43,774 nucleotides of DNA from a virus (IMGVR_UViG_3300047174_000108:1-43774), one strand, 5' to 3'; positions 8,407-16,996 are shown, counted from the first letter of the stretch. A program made the numbers and translations. Notes: generated from the sequence alone by a model not told the origin.

Positions 8407-9750
8407 TTAGCCGAAGGCGGTAGTGAAGGCAGAGACGCTTTCAATACGGGCAAAGAACTGCTGATTCTCCAAAAGTGTGCCGTAAAAACATTTCCACCCA
8501 ACCACGCGCAACTGGTTGAGGGGGTCTGATTTATCGGCGTCCTTCAGATAAGTGAATTTGGCGTCGTCCAGAACCACTTGCCCGTATGCGCCGCGACCCA
8601 GAACGAACGTCGGATAAACGGTCAGGCCGGTGGCCGGCGCCGCGGGCGGAACTTGCGCCAAGCCCAGAGCGGTGATCACCACTGTGGTGTTCGGCGTCAA
8701 CTGCGTGGCTTGGCCCGCCAGGGGGCCGCCAAGGGGGCCAGAGGCGGAAAGGCCGAGGTTGGCCGGGCTGGCGGTGGTGCCGACATAGACGTTGAAGGTG
8801 TAGCCGACGATGTTGGGCAGCGTCACGCTGATCGAGCCGTTGGGGCCGGTGACGGCGATCGCGCCGGACACTTGGTAAATGCGGCTCTCGTACTGGTTCT
8901 GCGTGTCGGAAGCGGTGACGGTGATGTAGTAGTTGCCGGTCGCCAAGGAGCCCGCCGTGCCGGCCGTGCCCGAGAGCTGGGCCACGCCCGTGAAGGACGG
9001 GACCATGTTGGACTTACAGAAGCGGATGCCCGACCACTCGCCGGCCTCGTAGTTGTAGAGGCGGTTCAAGTCGGAGTAGGTCCAGGCCTGGATCACGGTG
9101 GCGTTCTGGCGGAAGTCGGCCACGACCAGGGTGTGGATGATGGCGGCGTAGTGCGGCATAGCGCGAGGATTGGACGACGCCTTGGCGCCGCCGGCATCCG
9201 CGTCGATCTTCATGTCCGTGCGCTCGTCGCCCATGTAACGCGGCGCGCCCAGCGTTTCGAGGGCAGCGTCGGTGCGAATCACGGTGGTGGTGTCGAGCAC
9301 GTCGCCCGCCACCAGAGCGGCGCGCGAGCCGCGAGAGTTGACGTAGTTCACCTGGGTGCCGGCCATGAGGGTGTTCATGGTGTTGCGTTCCAGGGTTTCC
9401 GCCAGCTGCAAGGCGACCAGCTCGGTCGCTTTCTTGAAGAGCGGGTGCTTGATGGTCATCTCGCCGACGTCGGTGATCGTCACCTTGTCGCCCCACTGGA
9501 GCGCGGTGGCGGACACCTGGGCGATAGTCATGGTCTCGCCGATGGGCGGCACGCCTTCGGAAAGCGGCGCGAAAGGCAGAGGAAGGCGGTTGTAACGAGT
9601 GGCGGTGTAGGTAGTGCCGCGGCCTTTAGGCAGGGTCAGCGGGTCGCCGAACTGATAGGCGACGAGCTGGCGCCGCGCGAGAGGCAACGTCTCGTCGGCG
9701 ATATAATTTTCGATGTCAGAGGCAAACGGACCCGCAGTATTGATAGGCAT
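8407..9750 (-). CDS. major capsid protein, N4 gp56-like, with Ig-like insertion
   Basis: 447 residues from ATG 9750, preceded by GGGAG. Conserved N-terminal features include TLPKGRGTTYTATRYNRLP, PLSEGVPP and ALQWGDKVTITDVGE, as in the N4 gp56 major capsid family; the C-terminus resumes with VLGRGAYGQV and LNQLRVVGWKCFYG. Between them, roughly residues 250-375, lies a Thr/Ser/Val-rich segment with GNYYITVTASDTQNQYESR and GYTFNVYVGTTAS, which looks like a fibronectin/Ig-type beta-sandwich. This makes the protein longer than a bare HK97-fold core. It is flanked on both sides by stable hairpins, as expected for the most abundant virion protein. Confidence 0.88.
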   Translation of the reverse strand: MPINTAGPFASDIENYIADETLPLARRQLVAYQFGDPLTLPKGRGTTYTATRYNRLPLPFAPLSEGVPPIGETMTIAQVSATALQWGDKVTITDVGEMTIKHPLFKKATELVALQLAETLERNTMNTLMAGTQVNYVNSRGSRAALVAGDVLDTTTVIRTDAALETLGAPRYMGDERTDMKIDADAGGAKASSNPRAMPHYAAIIHTLVVADFRQNATVIQAWTYSDLNRLYNYEAGEWSGIRFCKSNMVPSFTGVAQLSGTAGTAGSLATGNYYITVTASDTQNQYESRIYQVSGAIAVTGPNGSISVTLPNIVGYTFNVYVGTTASPANLGLSASGPLGGPLAGQATQLTPNTTVVITALGLAQVPPAAPATGLTVYPTFVLGRGAYGQVVLDDAKFTYLKDADKSDPLNQLRVVGWKCFYGTLLENQQFFARIESVSAFTTAFG

Positions 9751-9757
9751 GGACTAG

Positions 9758-9779
9758 GCTCCCGCTGTTGCGCGGGAGC
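9758..9779 (-). promoter_or_regulatory. hairpin upstream of capsid gene
   Basis: GCTCCCGC and GCGGGAGC (8 bp) flank a 6-base loop between the scaffold stop and the capsid start. The GGGAG of the right arm is also the likely capsid ribosome binding site as read on the minus strand, so folding could control capsid translation. Confidence 0.55.
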
Positions 9780-9792
9780 AAGTCGGCCCCCG

Positions 9793-10617
9793 CTAGATGC
9801 TCATGTTCTCCAGCCGGCGAGCGCGCTGCTCCTTCTCAGAGCCACCGCGGCGATTGCCTGCTGGCACGTCGCTAGTGGACGAAGACGGACGCGCCTGCTG
9901 GCGGGTTCGATTCGTGGCGGCGGTGCGCTCTTGCTTGGCTTTGGCCTTGGAGGCGCCAGCAAGGGCCTTCTCGCCGATGACGTACTTCAAGACCGTCTCG
10001 CGCGGGGAGTTGAAGCCTAGCTGCCGAAGGCGCTGAAGCTCGCTCTCCACCTCGTCCTTGTATCGAGCGGCGACCGTATTGCGGGCGCACATCCCCTCGA
10101 AGGCCGTTCGATCCGCGCTGTCTTGCGACTGGAACTGGATCTGGTTGAGTTGGTCTTGGAATTTTCGGCCCTGCTCATTGAGCAGGTATTCGGTCCGCTG
10201 ATCGGGATCCATGTTCGCCAGGCGCTGGGCGCGCTGCTCGGCGGTCTCTGGAGGCGGACGGTTTTGGTTCTGACGGAGAGCTTCAAGTTCCCGTTTAGCC
10301 GCGGCGGCTTCCGCCTTGGCCTCTTTGGCCTCTCGCGCGATGACCGCAAGGCGGCCTTCTTTGCGAGAAGTCTTCGCGCTTACTTGACGCGATCGGTCTT
10401 CTTGCCCTTCATCCTCTCCGTCATCGTCGTCTTCGACGAGATCGGTTTGCTCTTCGCCTTCGTACCCGTCGCCGGCATCATCTTGCCCTTCATCATCTTC
10501 GACGCCATCGGAGCCTTCTTCTTGGTCTTCAAAGTCGCCTCCGTTATCATCTTCGGGTGAATGCAGGGCTTGAGACCAGGATGAGGTCGCAAGCAAAAGC
10601 CTCTTGAGAGGATCCAT
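9793..10617 (-). CDS. capsid scaffolding protein
   Basis: 274 residues from ATG 10617, preceded by AGGAG. Residues about 20-75 are extremely acidic (GDFEDQEEGSDGVEDDEGQDD). Next come Lys/Glu/Ala-rich coiled-coil helices (residues 85-120), a Gln-rich segment and a basic C-terminal tail. An acidic disordered N-terminus, helical middle and basic capsid-binding tail directly upstream of the capsid gene is the standard scaffold arrangement. No protease motif is visible, so it is probably not autocleaved. Confidence 0.8.
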   Translation of the reverse strand: MDPLKRLLLATSSWSQALHSPEDDNGGDFEDQEEGSDGVEDDEGQDDAGDGYEGEEQTDLVEDDDDGEDEGQEDRSRQVSAKTSRKEGRLAVIAREAKEAKAEAAAAKRELEALRQNQNRPPPETAEQRAQRLANMDPDQRTEYLLNEQGRKFQDQLNQIQFQSQDSADRTAFEGMCARNTVAARYKDEVESELQRLRQLGFNSPRETVLKYVIGEKALAGASKAKAKQERTAATNRTRQQARPSSSTSDVPAGNRRGGSEKEQRARRLENMSI

Positions 10618-10686
10618 CAGCTTCTCCTAGTCGGTAACGCCGACCGCTCGCAAAGGGTGGGTAACGCCACACCACTCGGAGCTTGA

Positions 10687-10715
10687 ACAAAAACACAGCC
10701 TAAGCCGTTTGTCAA
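10687..10715 (-). promoter_or_regulatory. candidate promoter for scaffold/capsid transcript
   Basis: Minus strand TTGACA at 10715-10710, then 17 bases, then TTTTGT at 10692-10687. The -35 is perfect and the -10 is poor. It lies in the 100-base gap between portal and scaffold genes, the largest gap in this part of the late operon. Confidence 0.3.
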
Positions 10716-10717
10716 AA

Positions 10718-12826
10718 TCACATTTTCCTCGGCATCCCGACAGCGCCGGCCGCGGGCAGTCGATCGGCATGAATCATACCGGGTGGCCCCTTCTGAACGG
10801 ACGGGCCGGCCTGGGCTCCGCCTTTCGGCGAACCCGCCACGCCTGGCCCCGCGCCGCCCGGCGCGCCGGGCAAGCCGCCTTGCTGTTGCTGTTGGGCCAT
10901 GTTTTTCTGCGCCTGCTGCTGGGAGTGCAGCATCAGATGGTAGCGGAAAGTGCCGTGCGGATCGCCGCCGGCCTGCATCGCCTGCATGTGAACCTGCATG
11001 TGCTCGGCGTCGTTGTCAGGCGGGTGGACCGGAAGGTTGAAGCCTTCCGCCAACATCTCGTTCTCCTGGTCGGGCGGAACGGAAATCTGCTTGGCCATGT
11101 CCTCAAAGATCAGCGGCGCCAGGCGCGGGCCGAACGCAGCCTCGACCATCTGCATGATCATCGGCGCCAGCTTCAACTGGTAGCCCTGGTACATCTGCGG
11201 CGGGATGCCCTTGATCACGTTGACCATGGCGATCTGCTGCTGGATCATCGCCGCGTTGCGCGCGGCTTCCACCCCGAACCACTTGAACTGGTAGCGGTGG
11301 TTCATCTGCAGTGGCTCGACCTCCTCCATCTGGGCCTTCAGGCCCATCTCCCCGAAAGAGCGGATCATGATCGGCTCATCGCGGAACTGATGGTCGTAAG
11401 CGGCGACGCGCTGCAGCAGCGGCGTGAGGATGCCTTCTTCAATGTTGATCACGGCGTCGGCGGTGGTGAGGATGTCCACCTGTTGTTCGGTGGCCATTTC
11501 CGCTTGGTTGCGTTTCTTGGCGCCGCCGGTGGACTGGGGGATCATCGAAGGGTTGACGCCTAGGGTCTGAAAGATCTGCACCTTGATGGCCTCGGCGCGC
11601 TCCTGCGCCGACTTCCAGAGATCGGGAAACTGGGCGAACTTGGTATCGTTCGGGCTAGTCTCCCACACCGCGCCCAAGCCCATGATCATGGTGCCGACCT
11701 TGGGGTTCTTCTCCGGGTCGGTCATGGTGATCGGCATGGCGGCGAAGTGCGCAGTGTCGGCGCCCTCGTTGATGGTGTCGTTGGCGAACACCTGCATGTC
11801 GATCACTTTGGAGATCGGCGCCACGCCCTTGGACACGCCGGCCAGTTTGCGCACGGGCACGCTCAGGATCGGGACTTCGTCACACCAGTAAGGGTTCAGC
11901 TTGGCCCCGAGCACTTGGCTCTCGCCGCCGAAATAGGCGCGACACAACCGCTCCTCGCCTTCGACTTTCAAATGGCCCCACGCCTCATAGACCAAGGCGA
12001 ACTTGCCCTTGGCCTTGATTCCGGCGTCGGTGGCCAGTTCCTTCGACACGTCCTTCGCGTCGTCCTTGGTAGCCTTGTTCATCGAGTCGATAAGGGCTTC
12101 GCCCTCCTTCTCGACGATGTCACCGCGCTTCATCAAATCGCGAATCTTGGTCTTGGTCCAACGGCGGATCACCACGACCCAGCCGCCCGCAGCAATCGCC
12201 TCTTCAACCGAATTGGAAGTGGCGGGCAGGATCAAGACGTCGGCGTCGTGCAACACCTCGATGTCGGGCATTCCACGTTTGATGGTGATCTGATCAATGT
12301 CTTCGACTTCGCCCAGCGCCTCTTGCTCCAGGCCCGCCGCCTTGACAGGCTTCTTGACCCGAGAGGCCAGGGTCTTTTTGACTTCCTTCCACCCAACGTA
12401 AACGGACATCTGCCCTTCGGCGTCAGCTGATCGGCAGAGCGCCGGCACGATCTGCGTGCGCAATTTGGCCTGGCCGACGTAATGCTCCAGCAGCGCCATG
12501 GTGGCGTGGGGAATGTCGCCGTTCTCGGTGGTGACTTCGACGTAGCGGCCCGACTGGGGGAAGAGCTGGTTGGTGAAGCGGGTCTGGCGCGCTTCGACGG
12601 CGTCGTAGACAAAAGGCAGATATATCTGCGACGTGCCGGAATAGTACTGGCGTTCACCCAATTTGCATTCGTAGGCGTCCCAGTAGTCGAGGATGTCGTC
12701 CACGCGGTCGCGCTGATTGACGAAGCCCTCTTGGATGTCCTTGTAAACTTCTAGCAAGCGGTCTCGCGTCTTAGCGTTGGTGGACAGCTCCTTGTTCCGT
12801 TCGGGCGGGAGCTTGGTCTTCGCCAT
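10718..12826 (-). CDS. portal protein (P22/Bcep22-like)
   Basis: 702 residues, ATG 12826, 2 bases after the terminase stop. The N-terminal helical region (RDRLLEVYKDIQEGFVNQRDRVDDILDYWDAYEC) and YSGTSQIYLPFVYDAVEARQTRFTNQLFP match the P22 gp1-type long portal. The distal part has IFQTLGVNPSMIP, QQVDILTTADAVINIEEGIL and Gln/Gly/Pro-rich C-terminal tail after residue 640. It forms the dodecameric DNA channel at one capsid vertex and docks the terminase encoded just upstream. Length is typical for P22-like portals. Confidence 0.87.
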   Translation of the reverse strand: MAKTKLPPERNKELSTNAKTRDRLLEVYKDIQEGFVNQRDRVDDILDYWDAYECKLGERQYYSGTSQIYLPFVYDAVEARQTRFTNQLFPQSGRYVEVTTENGDIPHATMALLEHYVGQAKLRTQIVPALCRSADAEGQMSVYVGWKEVKKTLASRVKKPVKAAGLEQEALGEVEDIDQITIKRGMPDIEVLHDADVLILPATSNSVEEAIAAGGWVVVIRRWTKTKIRDLMKRGDIVEKEGEALIDSMNKATKDDAKDVSKELATDAGIKAKGKFALVYEAWGHLKVEGEERLCRAYFGGESQVLGAKLNPYWCDEVPILSVPVRKLAGVSKGVAPISKVIDMQVFANDTINEGADTAHFAAMPITMTDPEKNPKVGTMIMGLGAVWETSPNDTKFAQFPDLWKSAQERAEAIKVQIFQTLGVNPSMIPQSTGGAKKRNQAEMATEQQVDILTTADAVINIEEGILTPLLQRVAAYDHQFRDEPIMIRSFGEMGLKAQMEEVEPLQMNHRYQFKWFGVEAARNAAMIQQQIAMVNVIKGIPPQMYQGYQLKLAPMIMQMVEAAFGPRLAPLIFEDMAKQISVPPDQENEMLAEGFNLPVHPPDNDAEHMQVHMQAMQAGGDPHGTFRYHLMLHSQQQAQKNMAQQQQQGGLPGAPGGAGPGVAGSPKGGAQAGPSVQKGPPGMIHADRLPAAGAVGMPRKM

Positions 12827-12828
12827 CG

Positions 12829-14805
12829 TTATCTCCGCGGGAGCGTGCTGACGTAGCGCCGCCCATCCGCCGCCACGGCATAGTTTCTACCATCGTTTTC
12901 GTCATCTGGCGACCCGACCGAAAGCCGCCCAACAAAGCTCTCCAGCCCCTCGATCAACACACGGTAGGGTCCCTCTTCGGCATAAGCCGCCAACTGGCCC
13001 TGCTTCAGCAGCGCGCGGCAGTAGCCGCCCGAGAAAGCGTTCAAGGCCCACCGCGCCTCGGACGACACCATGACCATAGGCATGGACTGCTTCTCGCGCT
13101 GAAGGAGCGACATCAGATAGGGCCGGCCCTTCTCAGGCGGCGCGCCGCGCTGCAACTCGATCTGATGGCGCCCCAGCATCTGGCGCAGGCCCACGTTGTT
13201 GTACTGGTCGAAATGCAGTGGGCCTCCCAACACGCGCACGGTACGGCCCGCGTCGAGCTGCGCCTGGGCGACCATGTCCACGCCGACGGTGGCGGGGTCG
13301 CCTTCGCGCACGTAGTCGGCGAAGATGCGAATCGACCCGTCGAGCACCTGCAGCAGGACGCCGGTGGTGCAAATGCGGTTGGCGTTCATGCAGAGCCAAG
13401 CGGGCTGGCCGCGGAGCGGCTGCAGCTCCTCGGCGATGTGGCGCATCCCGAAGTCTTCGTAGAGCGGCAGGCCTGGGCGCATCTTCAGCGCATAGGCCAA
13501 GGCGTTAGGCACGTCAATCTCGCCGGTGGGGAAGCCCAGGAACTGCTCTTCCACCTCGGCCATGGGTTTGACCCACTCGACTTCTCTGGCGTGGAAGAAG
13601 GGCTGCAGCGCCTTGATGAACTCAGTCTTGTGCCGCGGGGCGCGCATGGGCTCGACGGGAATGGAGGTGGCGCGCTTGACCTGCTCCTGGCGAATCGGCT
13701 GCATCAAAAACTCGTTCAGGCCGTCTTCTTCCACGCCGATCTTGATGGGGTGGAACTCGTCATGGCAGTCGAAGATGGCGTCAGTGATCTCGTTGGGCAT
13801 CAGGCGCTTGCCCCAAGCGTCCCACACAACCAGCTTAGGTCCGACCCAGGACCAACAGGCATAGCCGGTGGTGGCCGACGTCGCCTTCACCGTCCGCGCG
13901 GGGTCGAACATGGCGTAGCAGGCCTGCCAGGTCCGCACGCGCGGCTCGATACGGAACATGTCCTTCTTGAACGCCTTGCTCTCGGGCGCTTCGGCCTCGC
14001 ACATGTATTCAGCCCTCCAGCCCTGATACTGGCCGCGGCGCTTGGCGCTGGCTTCGCTCTTGTCGATCCAGCTCATGGGGAAACGCTCTGGCCAGCTCGA
14101 CGTCCGCTCGCCGGTTTCGGGGTGCAAGAAGTAGATCGGGAACTTGTGGACCAGCCATTCGGGATCACGCATCAGGCGCATGGGAAGCGCGTCGGGGTGC
14201 AGCGGCGTCGCGGCCATGCGTTCGACGTAAGACGGGTCCGCCGCGGGGACCAGGTCGAAGTCATGCCAATCTCGGATCTTCTGCCGGGCCTCGGGTTTCA
14301 CCATGTCGAGACGGTTTTCCAGGTCGTCCGCAAAGATCAAGTCTGGGCGCTGGTCCAGCTCCTTGATCCCGCGCAGAGACTGCCCTTTGCCCAAGGCTTG
14401 AATCACAATGCCGGTGGACAACTCGATCTTGTCGTCGCCCCACGGCCGGCCGCGCAGATCGCCGTACAGTTCGCGGATCAGCTCGTTGCCTTCGAACTCG
14501 CGACGGATGGCGTGGAGGCGGGCGGCGGCGCGATCAAACGTTTCGCCTACGATCAGGCAGTTCTTGAACTCGCGGTAGCAGGCTTTGATGGTGATCGCCT
14601 CTTCGGCGATGGTGGACTTGGCGCCGCCGCGGAACACCATGTCGAGGATGTTCTTTTGTGGGCTGTGCCAGTCCTCGATCAGCTGCCGGTGGAAGTAGGG
14701 CGTGCGCTGCGGGTGGCGATGGGCGAAAAGAGTCTGGTGGGCGAGAAGGCGATCCAGGCCCAAAAGCAGCGCCGTTTGTTCGCGCGGCGTTAAGCCTTCC
14801 GCCAA
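12829..14805 (-). CDS. terL: terminase large subunit
   Basis: 658 residues. ATPase domain: Walker A-like FRGGAKST near residue 58 and Walker B LIFADDLEN near residue 155; an AMFDPART segment near residue 305 begins the RNase H-like nuclease domain. It packages DNA into the prohead through the portal encoded next. The start is TTG 14805, because a stop lies five codons upstream and no ATG or GTG is available in that frame; an in-frame downstream start would cut into the ATPase domain. It overlaps the 37-residue gene upstream by 16 bases. No obvious small subunit is adjacent. Confidence 0.88.
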   Translation of the reverse strand: MAEGLTPREQTALLLGLDRLLAHQTLFAHRHPQRTPYFHRQLIEDWHSPQKNILDMVFRGGAKSTIAEEAITIKACYREFKNCLIVGETFDRAAARLHAIRREFEGNELIRELYGDLRGRPWGDDKIELSTGIVIQALGKGQSLRGIKELDQRPDLIFADDLENRLDMVKPEARQKIRDWHDFDLVPAADPSYVERMAATPLHPDALPMRLMRDPEWLVHKFPIYFLHPETGERTSSWPERFPMSWIDKSEASAKRRGQYQGWRAEYMCEAEAPESKAFKKDMFRIEPRVRTWQACYAMFDPARTVKATSATTGYACWSWVGPKLVVWDAWGKRLMPNEITDAIFDCHDEFHPIKIGVEEDGLNEFLMQPIRQEQVKRATSIPVEPMRAPRHKTEFIKALQPFFHAREVEWVKPMAEVEEQFLGFPTGEIDVPNALAYALKMRPGLPLYEDFGMRHIAEELQPLRGQPAWLCMNANRICTTGVLLQVLDGSIRIFADYVREGDPATVGVDMVAQAQLDAGRTVRVLGGPLHFDQYNNVGLRQMLGRHQIELQRGAPPEKGRPYLMSLLQREKQSMPMVMVSSEARWALNAFSGGYCRALLKQGQLAAYAEEGPYRVLIEGLESFVGRLSVGSPDDENDGRNYAVAADGRRYVSTLPRR

Positions 14806-14903
14806 TGCCCCGGACTTTCATAAAAACGGCCACCGCACTTATCGCACGGCGCTTTCTTTTTAGGGTCAAAGCTTTTGTAGGGGTGCGGGTCTGAAGGTTT
14901 CAT
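14790..14903 (-). CDS. 37-residue putative zinc-binding protein
   Basis: Runs from ATG 14903 (TGATG overlap with the KTSC gene stop) to a stop at 14790. Contains CDKCGGRFYESPGHW, a C-x2-C...H knuckle that could bind zinc, after a Lys/Pro-rich N-terminus. Too short for a standard ORF cut-off but coupled on both sides to real genes. Function unknown. Confidence 0.6.
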   Translation of the reverse strand: MKPSDPHPYKSFDPKKKAPCDKCGGRFYESPGHWRKA

Positions 14904-15127
14904 CAGCTTTGCTCGAACGAGTAACGACCCTTGATCTGACGATGAAAGTACTGGCCGGCCGAAGACGCAAGCGTCAGCCCGCGGTACGTCTCAGGGGGCA
15001 CGTTGGAGTAGGTGTAACTGCCGCCGCTCTGAAACTCAATCGTTAGGGTCTGCTCGTCAGGATCGTAGCTCGCCGACGAGAGGTTAGACGAAGACCGGAA
15101 GATGAAGGTCTCGGCCACCAGGGTCAC
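14903..15127 (-). CDS. KTSC-domain protein
   Basis: 74 residues. Residues 10-70 fit the KTSC fold: SSNLSSASYDPDEQTLTIEF, then SGGSYTYSNVPPETY and SSAGQYFHRQIKGRY. KTSC domains are small, found alone in phages and attached to nucleases or lysyl-tRNA synthetases in bacteria; their role in phages is not established. Placed just before the terminase, where some phages encode a small terminase subunit, but it does not look like one. Confidence 0.82.
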   Translation of the reverse strand: MTLVAETFIFRSSSNLSSASYDPDEQTLTIEFQSGGSYTYSNVPPETYRGLTLASSAGQYFHRQIKGRYSFEQS

Positions 15128-15131
15128 GAGG

Positions 15132-15425
15132 TTAGAGCTTCAACCCGTGGGTGAAGCTGCCGATGGCGTTGTAGAAGGCGACCACGTCGTTGACCACGGC
15201 TTCGACGTCCGCGGCGATGGTGGTGAAATCCCCTTCCCATTCCGGCGCGATGCTCTTCAGGAACAGCTCGAACTCGTTCAGCACCTGGGTCAGCTTGTCT
15301 GCCCCGCTGAGCGTGGTCGATTCGGCGGTCGCAATGGCGTTGATAAGGAACGTGCCGGCCGCCATGACCTTGGGGAAGTCGCCGACGATCGTGGTCAGCA
15401 ACGTGAGAAGGTTCATGATGTTCAT
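15132..15425 (-). CDS. hypothetical late protein
   Basis: 97 residues from ATG 15425, overlapping the upstream stop. Moderately hydrophobic N-terminus (NLLTLLTTIVGDFPKVMAAGTFLINAIA), then an acidic helical C-terminal half (LNEFELFLKSIAPEWEGDFTTI). The N-terminal hydrophobicity may indicate membrane association with the holin-like neighbour. Family not recognised. Confidence 0.55.
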   Translation of the reverse strand: MNIMNLLTLLTTIVGDFPKVMAAGTFLINAIATAESTTLSGADKLTQVLNEFELFLKSIAPEWEGDFTTIAADVEAVVNDVVAFYNAIGSFTHGLKL

Positions 15426-15934
15426 GGCAGACCTGCGGGCTTGAAAACGGTGGAAGCTGTCGATTGCGGGGTCGAAGGTATGGCCGACGCCCCGAAGGTG
15501 AGGGGCGGCGGAAACTGCGCCACTTCCGCCTCGCCAAGGCCCACAAGCTTAGGCGCGGTAACCGCCGACGGAACAGGCGGCGACACGGACACACCAGGGG
15601 CGGCAATTTCGGCCGGCGCCGTCGGAACGGCCGCAGTACTCGGCAGGGCGTTGAGGATCGCCGGCAGCAGTTTGCCCGCGGCTTCCTCCACCGTCATGGT
15701 TCCCGCGACTGGAGTGGCCAGGGCTTGTTGGACCTGCTTCTTCTGCAGCTCCTTCTGGATGATCGACCATACGAGAGCCCCCAAGGCCAGGATCGCCGCG
15801 GCGCCGGCGTCCTCAAACGCCCCCGTGGTCGTGGTGGACAACAAGCCATGCTGCGCCAGGTACCCTGCGGCCAGGGCCATGGCCCAGCGGGCGGCGGCGG
15901 TGAGCTTCGGTTTGATGTCAGTGTCGAAGTCCAT
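15422..15934 (-). CDS. holin-like membrane protein with long Pro/Ala tail
   Basis: 170 residues. The first 65 residues resemble small phage holins: AARWAMALAAGYLAQHGLL, then AGAAAILALGALVWSII, followed by a charged KELQKK stop. The remaining ~100 residues are Pro/Ala/Val-rich and probably disordered. Two hydrophobic segments with a charged end fit a class II-type holin, but the lysozyme gene is far away on the same transcript (40111), so lysis function is an inference. Confidence 0.55.
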   Translation of the reverse strand: MDFDTDIKPKLTAAARWAMALAAGYLAQHGLLSTTTTGAFEDAGAAAILALGALVWSIIQKELQKKQVQQALATPVAGTMTVEEAAGKLLPAILNALPSTAAVPTAPAEIAAPGVSVSPPVPSAVTAPKLVGLGEAEVAQFPPPLTFGASAIPSTPQSTASTVFKPAGLP

Positions 15935-16605
15935 CAGGACAACAGATCAGCTTGCTCAGCGGGCGCGCTGACCAGGGGCTGGGGCACGACGGCGATCTGC
16001 TCGGGCGGGCCTTGGCTCGGCGCGGGGTTGGGCGCCGCCACGGCGGTCTCGACGCTCTGGCCGACTGACGGCAAGGCCACGGGCTGCGGCGTTGCGCTGG
16101 TCTGCAGCTTGACGCTGGGGACCGGCTGGCTCTGGGGCGCAGTCACTTCGACCAGGGGCGACGACGTCACGCCTGCGCCTTCCTTGGCGGCCGGCACGGC
16201 CACATCGGGATTGAGGTGGGCGGCCAACTGCGCCTGCTCGACGGGATTGTTGGGTTTGGAATCGGCCATCTCGTCCCGCGGTTCGGAAAGGTCTTCCCCT
16301 TCGCCGATGCCGGCCATGTAGTTTAGCAAGGCGCTGGTGTAGGCCACGAGCGAATTATGCACGGCCATAAGCGCCATGCCCTGCACCCCGCCCGCCCGAA
16401 GCGCCGTGGTTTTGATCCCGTCTAGGATTGGTTCCAGGCGGGCTTTGCCTTTGGTCACGAAACTGGTCGTGGAATCGTCCGCGTCGGCAGGACGCTGTTT
16501 GGCCTGGTCCGGCCAGTCTGCGTCGGGATAATACGCCGCGGGTTCGTGGTCAACGGCTGCGCCTCGGTTGCGCTCAGCGTCGTCGCGAAGGATGTCAGAG
16601 GCCAT
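15934..16605 (-). CDS. first late-operon gene, unknown function
   Basis: 223 residues from ATG 16605. The N-terminal half is helical (RARLEPILDGIKTTALRAGGVQGMALMAVHNSLVAY region, about residues 50-95). The C-terminal half is Pro/Gln/Val-rich and disordered. No recognisable domain. It is the promoter-proximal gene of the minus-strand unit and overlaps the next gene by one base. A regulator or terminase accessory role is possible but unsupported. Confidence 0.6.
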   Translation of the reverse strand: MASDILRDDAERNRGAAVDHEPAAYYPDADWPDQAKQRPADADDSTTSFVTKGKARLEPILDGIKTTALRAGGVQGMALMAVHNSLVAYTSALLNYMAGIGEGEDLSEPRDEMADSKPNNPVEQAQLAAHLNPDVAVPAAKEGAGVTSSPLVEVTAPQSQPVPSVKLQTSATPQPVALPSVGQSVETAVAAPNPAPSQGPPEQIAVVPQPLVSAPAEQADLLS

Positions 16606-16636
16606 TGTTTTTGGTCCTGGCTAAAGCGCAGTTGCG

Positions 16637-16667
16637 GCAAAATGGCGGAAGCGTCCAGGGCTGTCAA
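16637..16667 (-). promoter_or_regulatory. candidate late promoter
   Basis: Minus strand TTGACA at 16667-16662, with ATTTTG (18-base spacer) or TTTTGC (19) as -10 candidates, 31 bases before the first late gene. It lies just past a minus-strand terminator. The -10 is weak, so an activator may be needed. Confidence 0.4.
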
Positions 16668-16675
16668 GCACTCAC

Positions 16676-16718
16676 AAAAAAAAAGCCTCGACGTCGCCGC
16701 TCAGAGCGCCATCGAGGC
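16676..16718 (-). terminator. rho-independent terminator on minus strand
   Basis: GCCTCGA and TCGAGGC arms, with additional pairing in the 20-base interior, followed on the minus strand by nine T (plus-strand A-run 16676-16684). It would stop leftward transcription coming from 16720-17400 just before the candidate late promoter, separating the two controls. Confidence 0.75.
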
Positions 16719-16834
16719 AAGTTGTGGGGTCACGTGGTGCTGGGCGTATGCCGCGAAATGGCGATGCAGTCAAGCGGCAAAGCGCAGTGATCTAAAAAGA
16801 TCAATGTTTTCAAAGTGATACGGGTTTTAGGATG

Positions 16835-16859
16835 GGAGGTCAAAAAATTTTTTGCCTCC
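16835..16859. promoter_or_regulatory. 25-base near-perfect palindrome
   Basis: GGAGG, one unpaired T, CAAAAAA, then TTTTTTG and CCTCC: 12 paired positions on each side, axis between 16847 and 16848. The A6/T6 centre is a candidate protein-binding or bent-DNA site, or a bidirectional terminator. Confidence 0.5.
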
Positions 16860-16940
16860 GTTCCACTACCCCTTTTCCCCGGAATGCCTTTACGCCTCAA
16901 CGCCTTAGGGTCTTGGCCAGGGGGCGATCAGCTGTGCAGC

Positions 16941-16955
16941 GTTTAACATTGTAAG
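16941..16955 (+). promoter_or_regulatory. GTTTAACATTNTAA motif, copy 1
   Basis: Same 14-base motif as at 20167 and 23920, where it overlaps the -10 of good promoters. Here no TTGAC-type -35 lies 16-19 bases upstream, so it may need an activator or may serve another purpose. Confidence 0.45.
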
Positions 16956-16996
16956 CCGATATGGCGATGCGGGAGTATGTTCGTCGGTGAGCAGTA

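Noticed and set aside
8578-10020. 480-residue plus-strand ORF
   Set aside because: Antisense of capsid and scaffold genes; low-information composition and no start signal.
10709-11563. 284-residue plus-strand ORF, Leu/His/Arg-rich
   Set aside because: Antisense shadow of the portal C-terminus.
13165-14793. 542-residue plus-strand ORF
   Set aside because: Antisense of the terminase, which has clear ATPase motifs.
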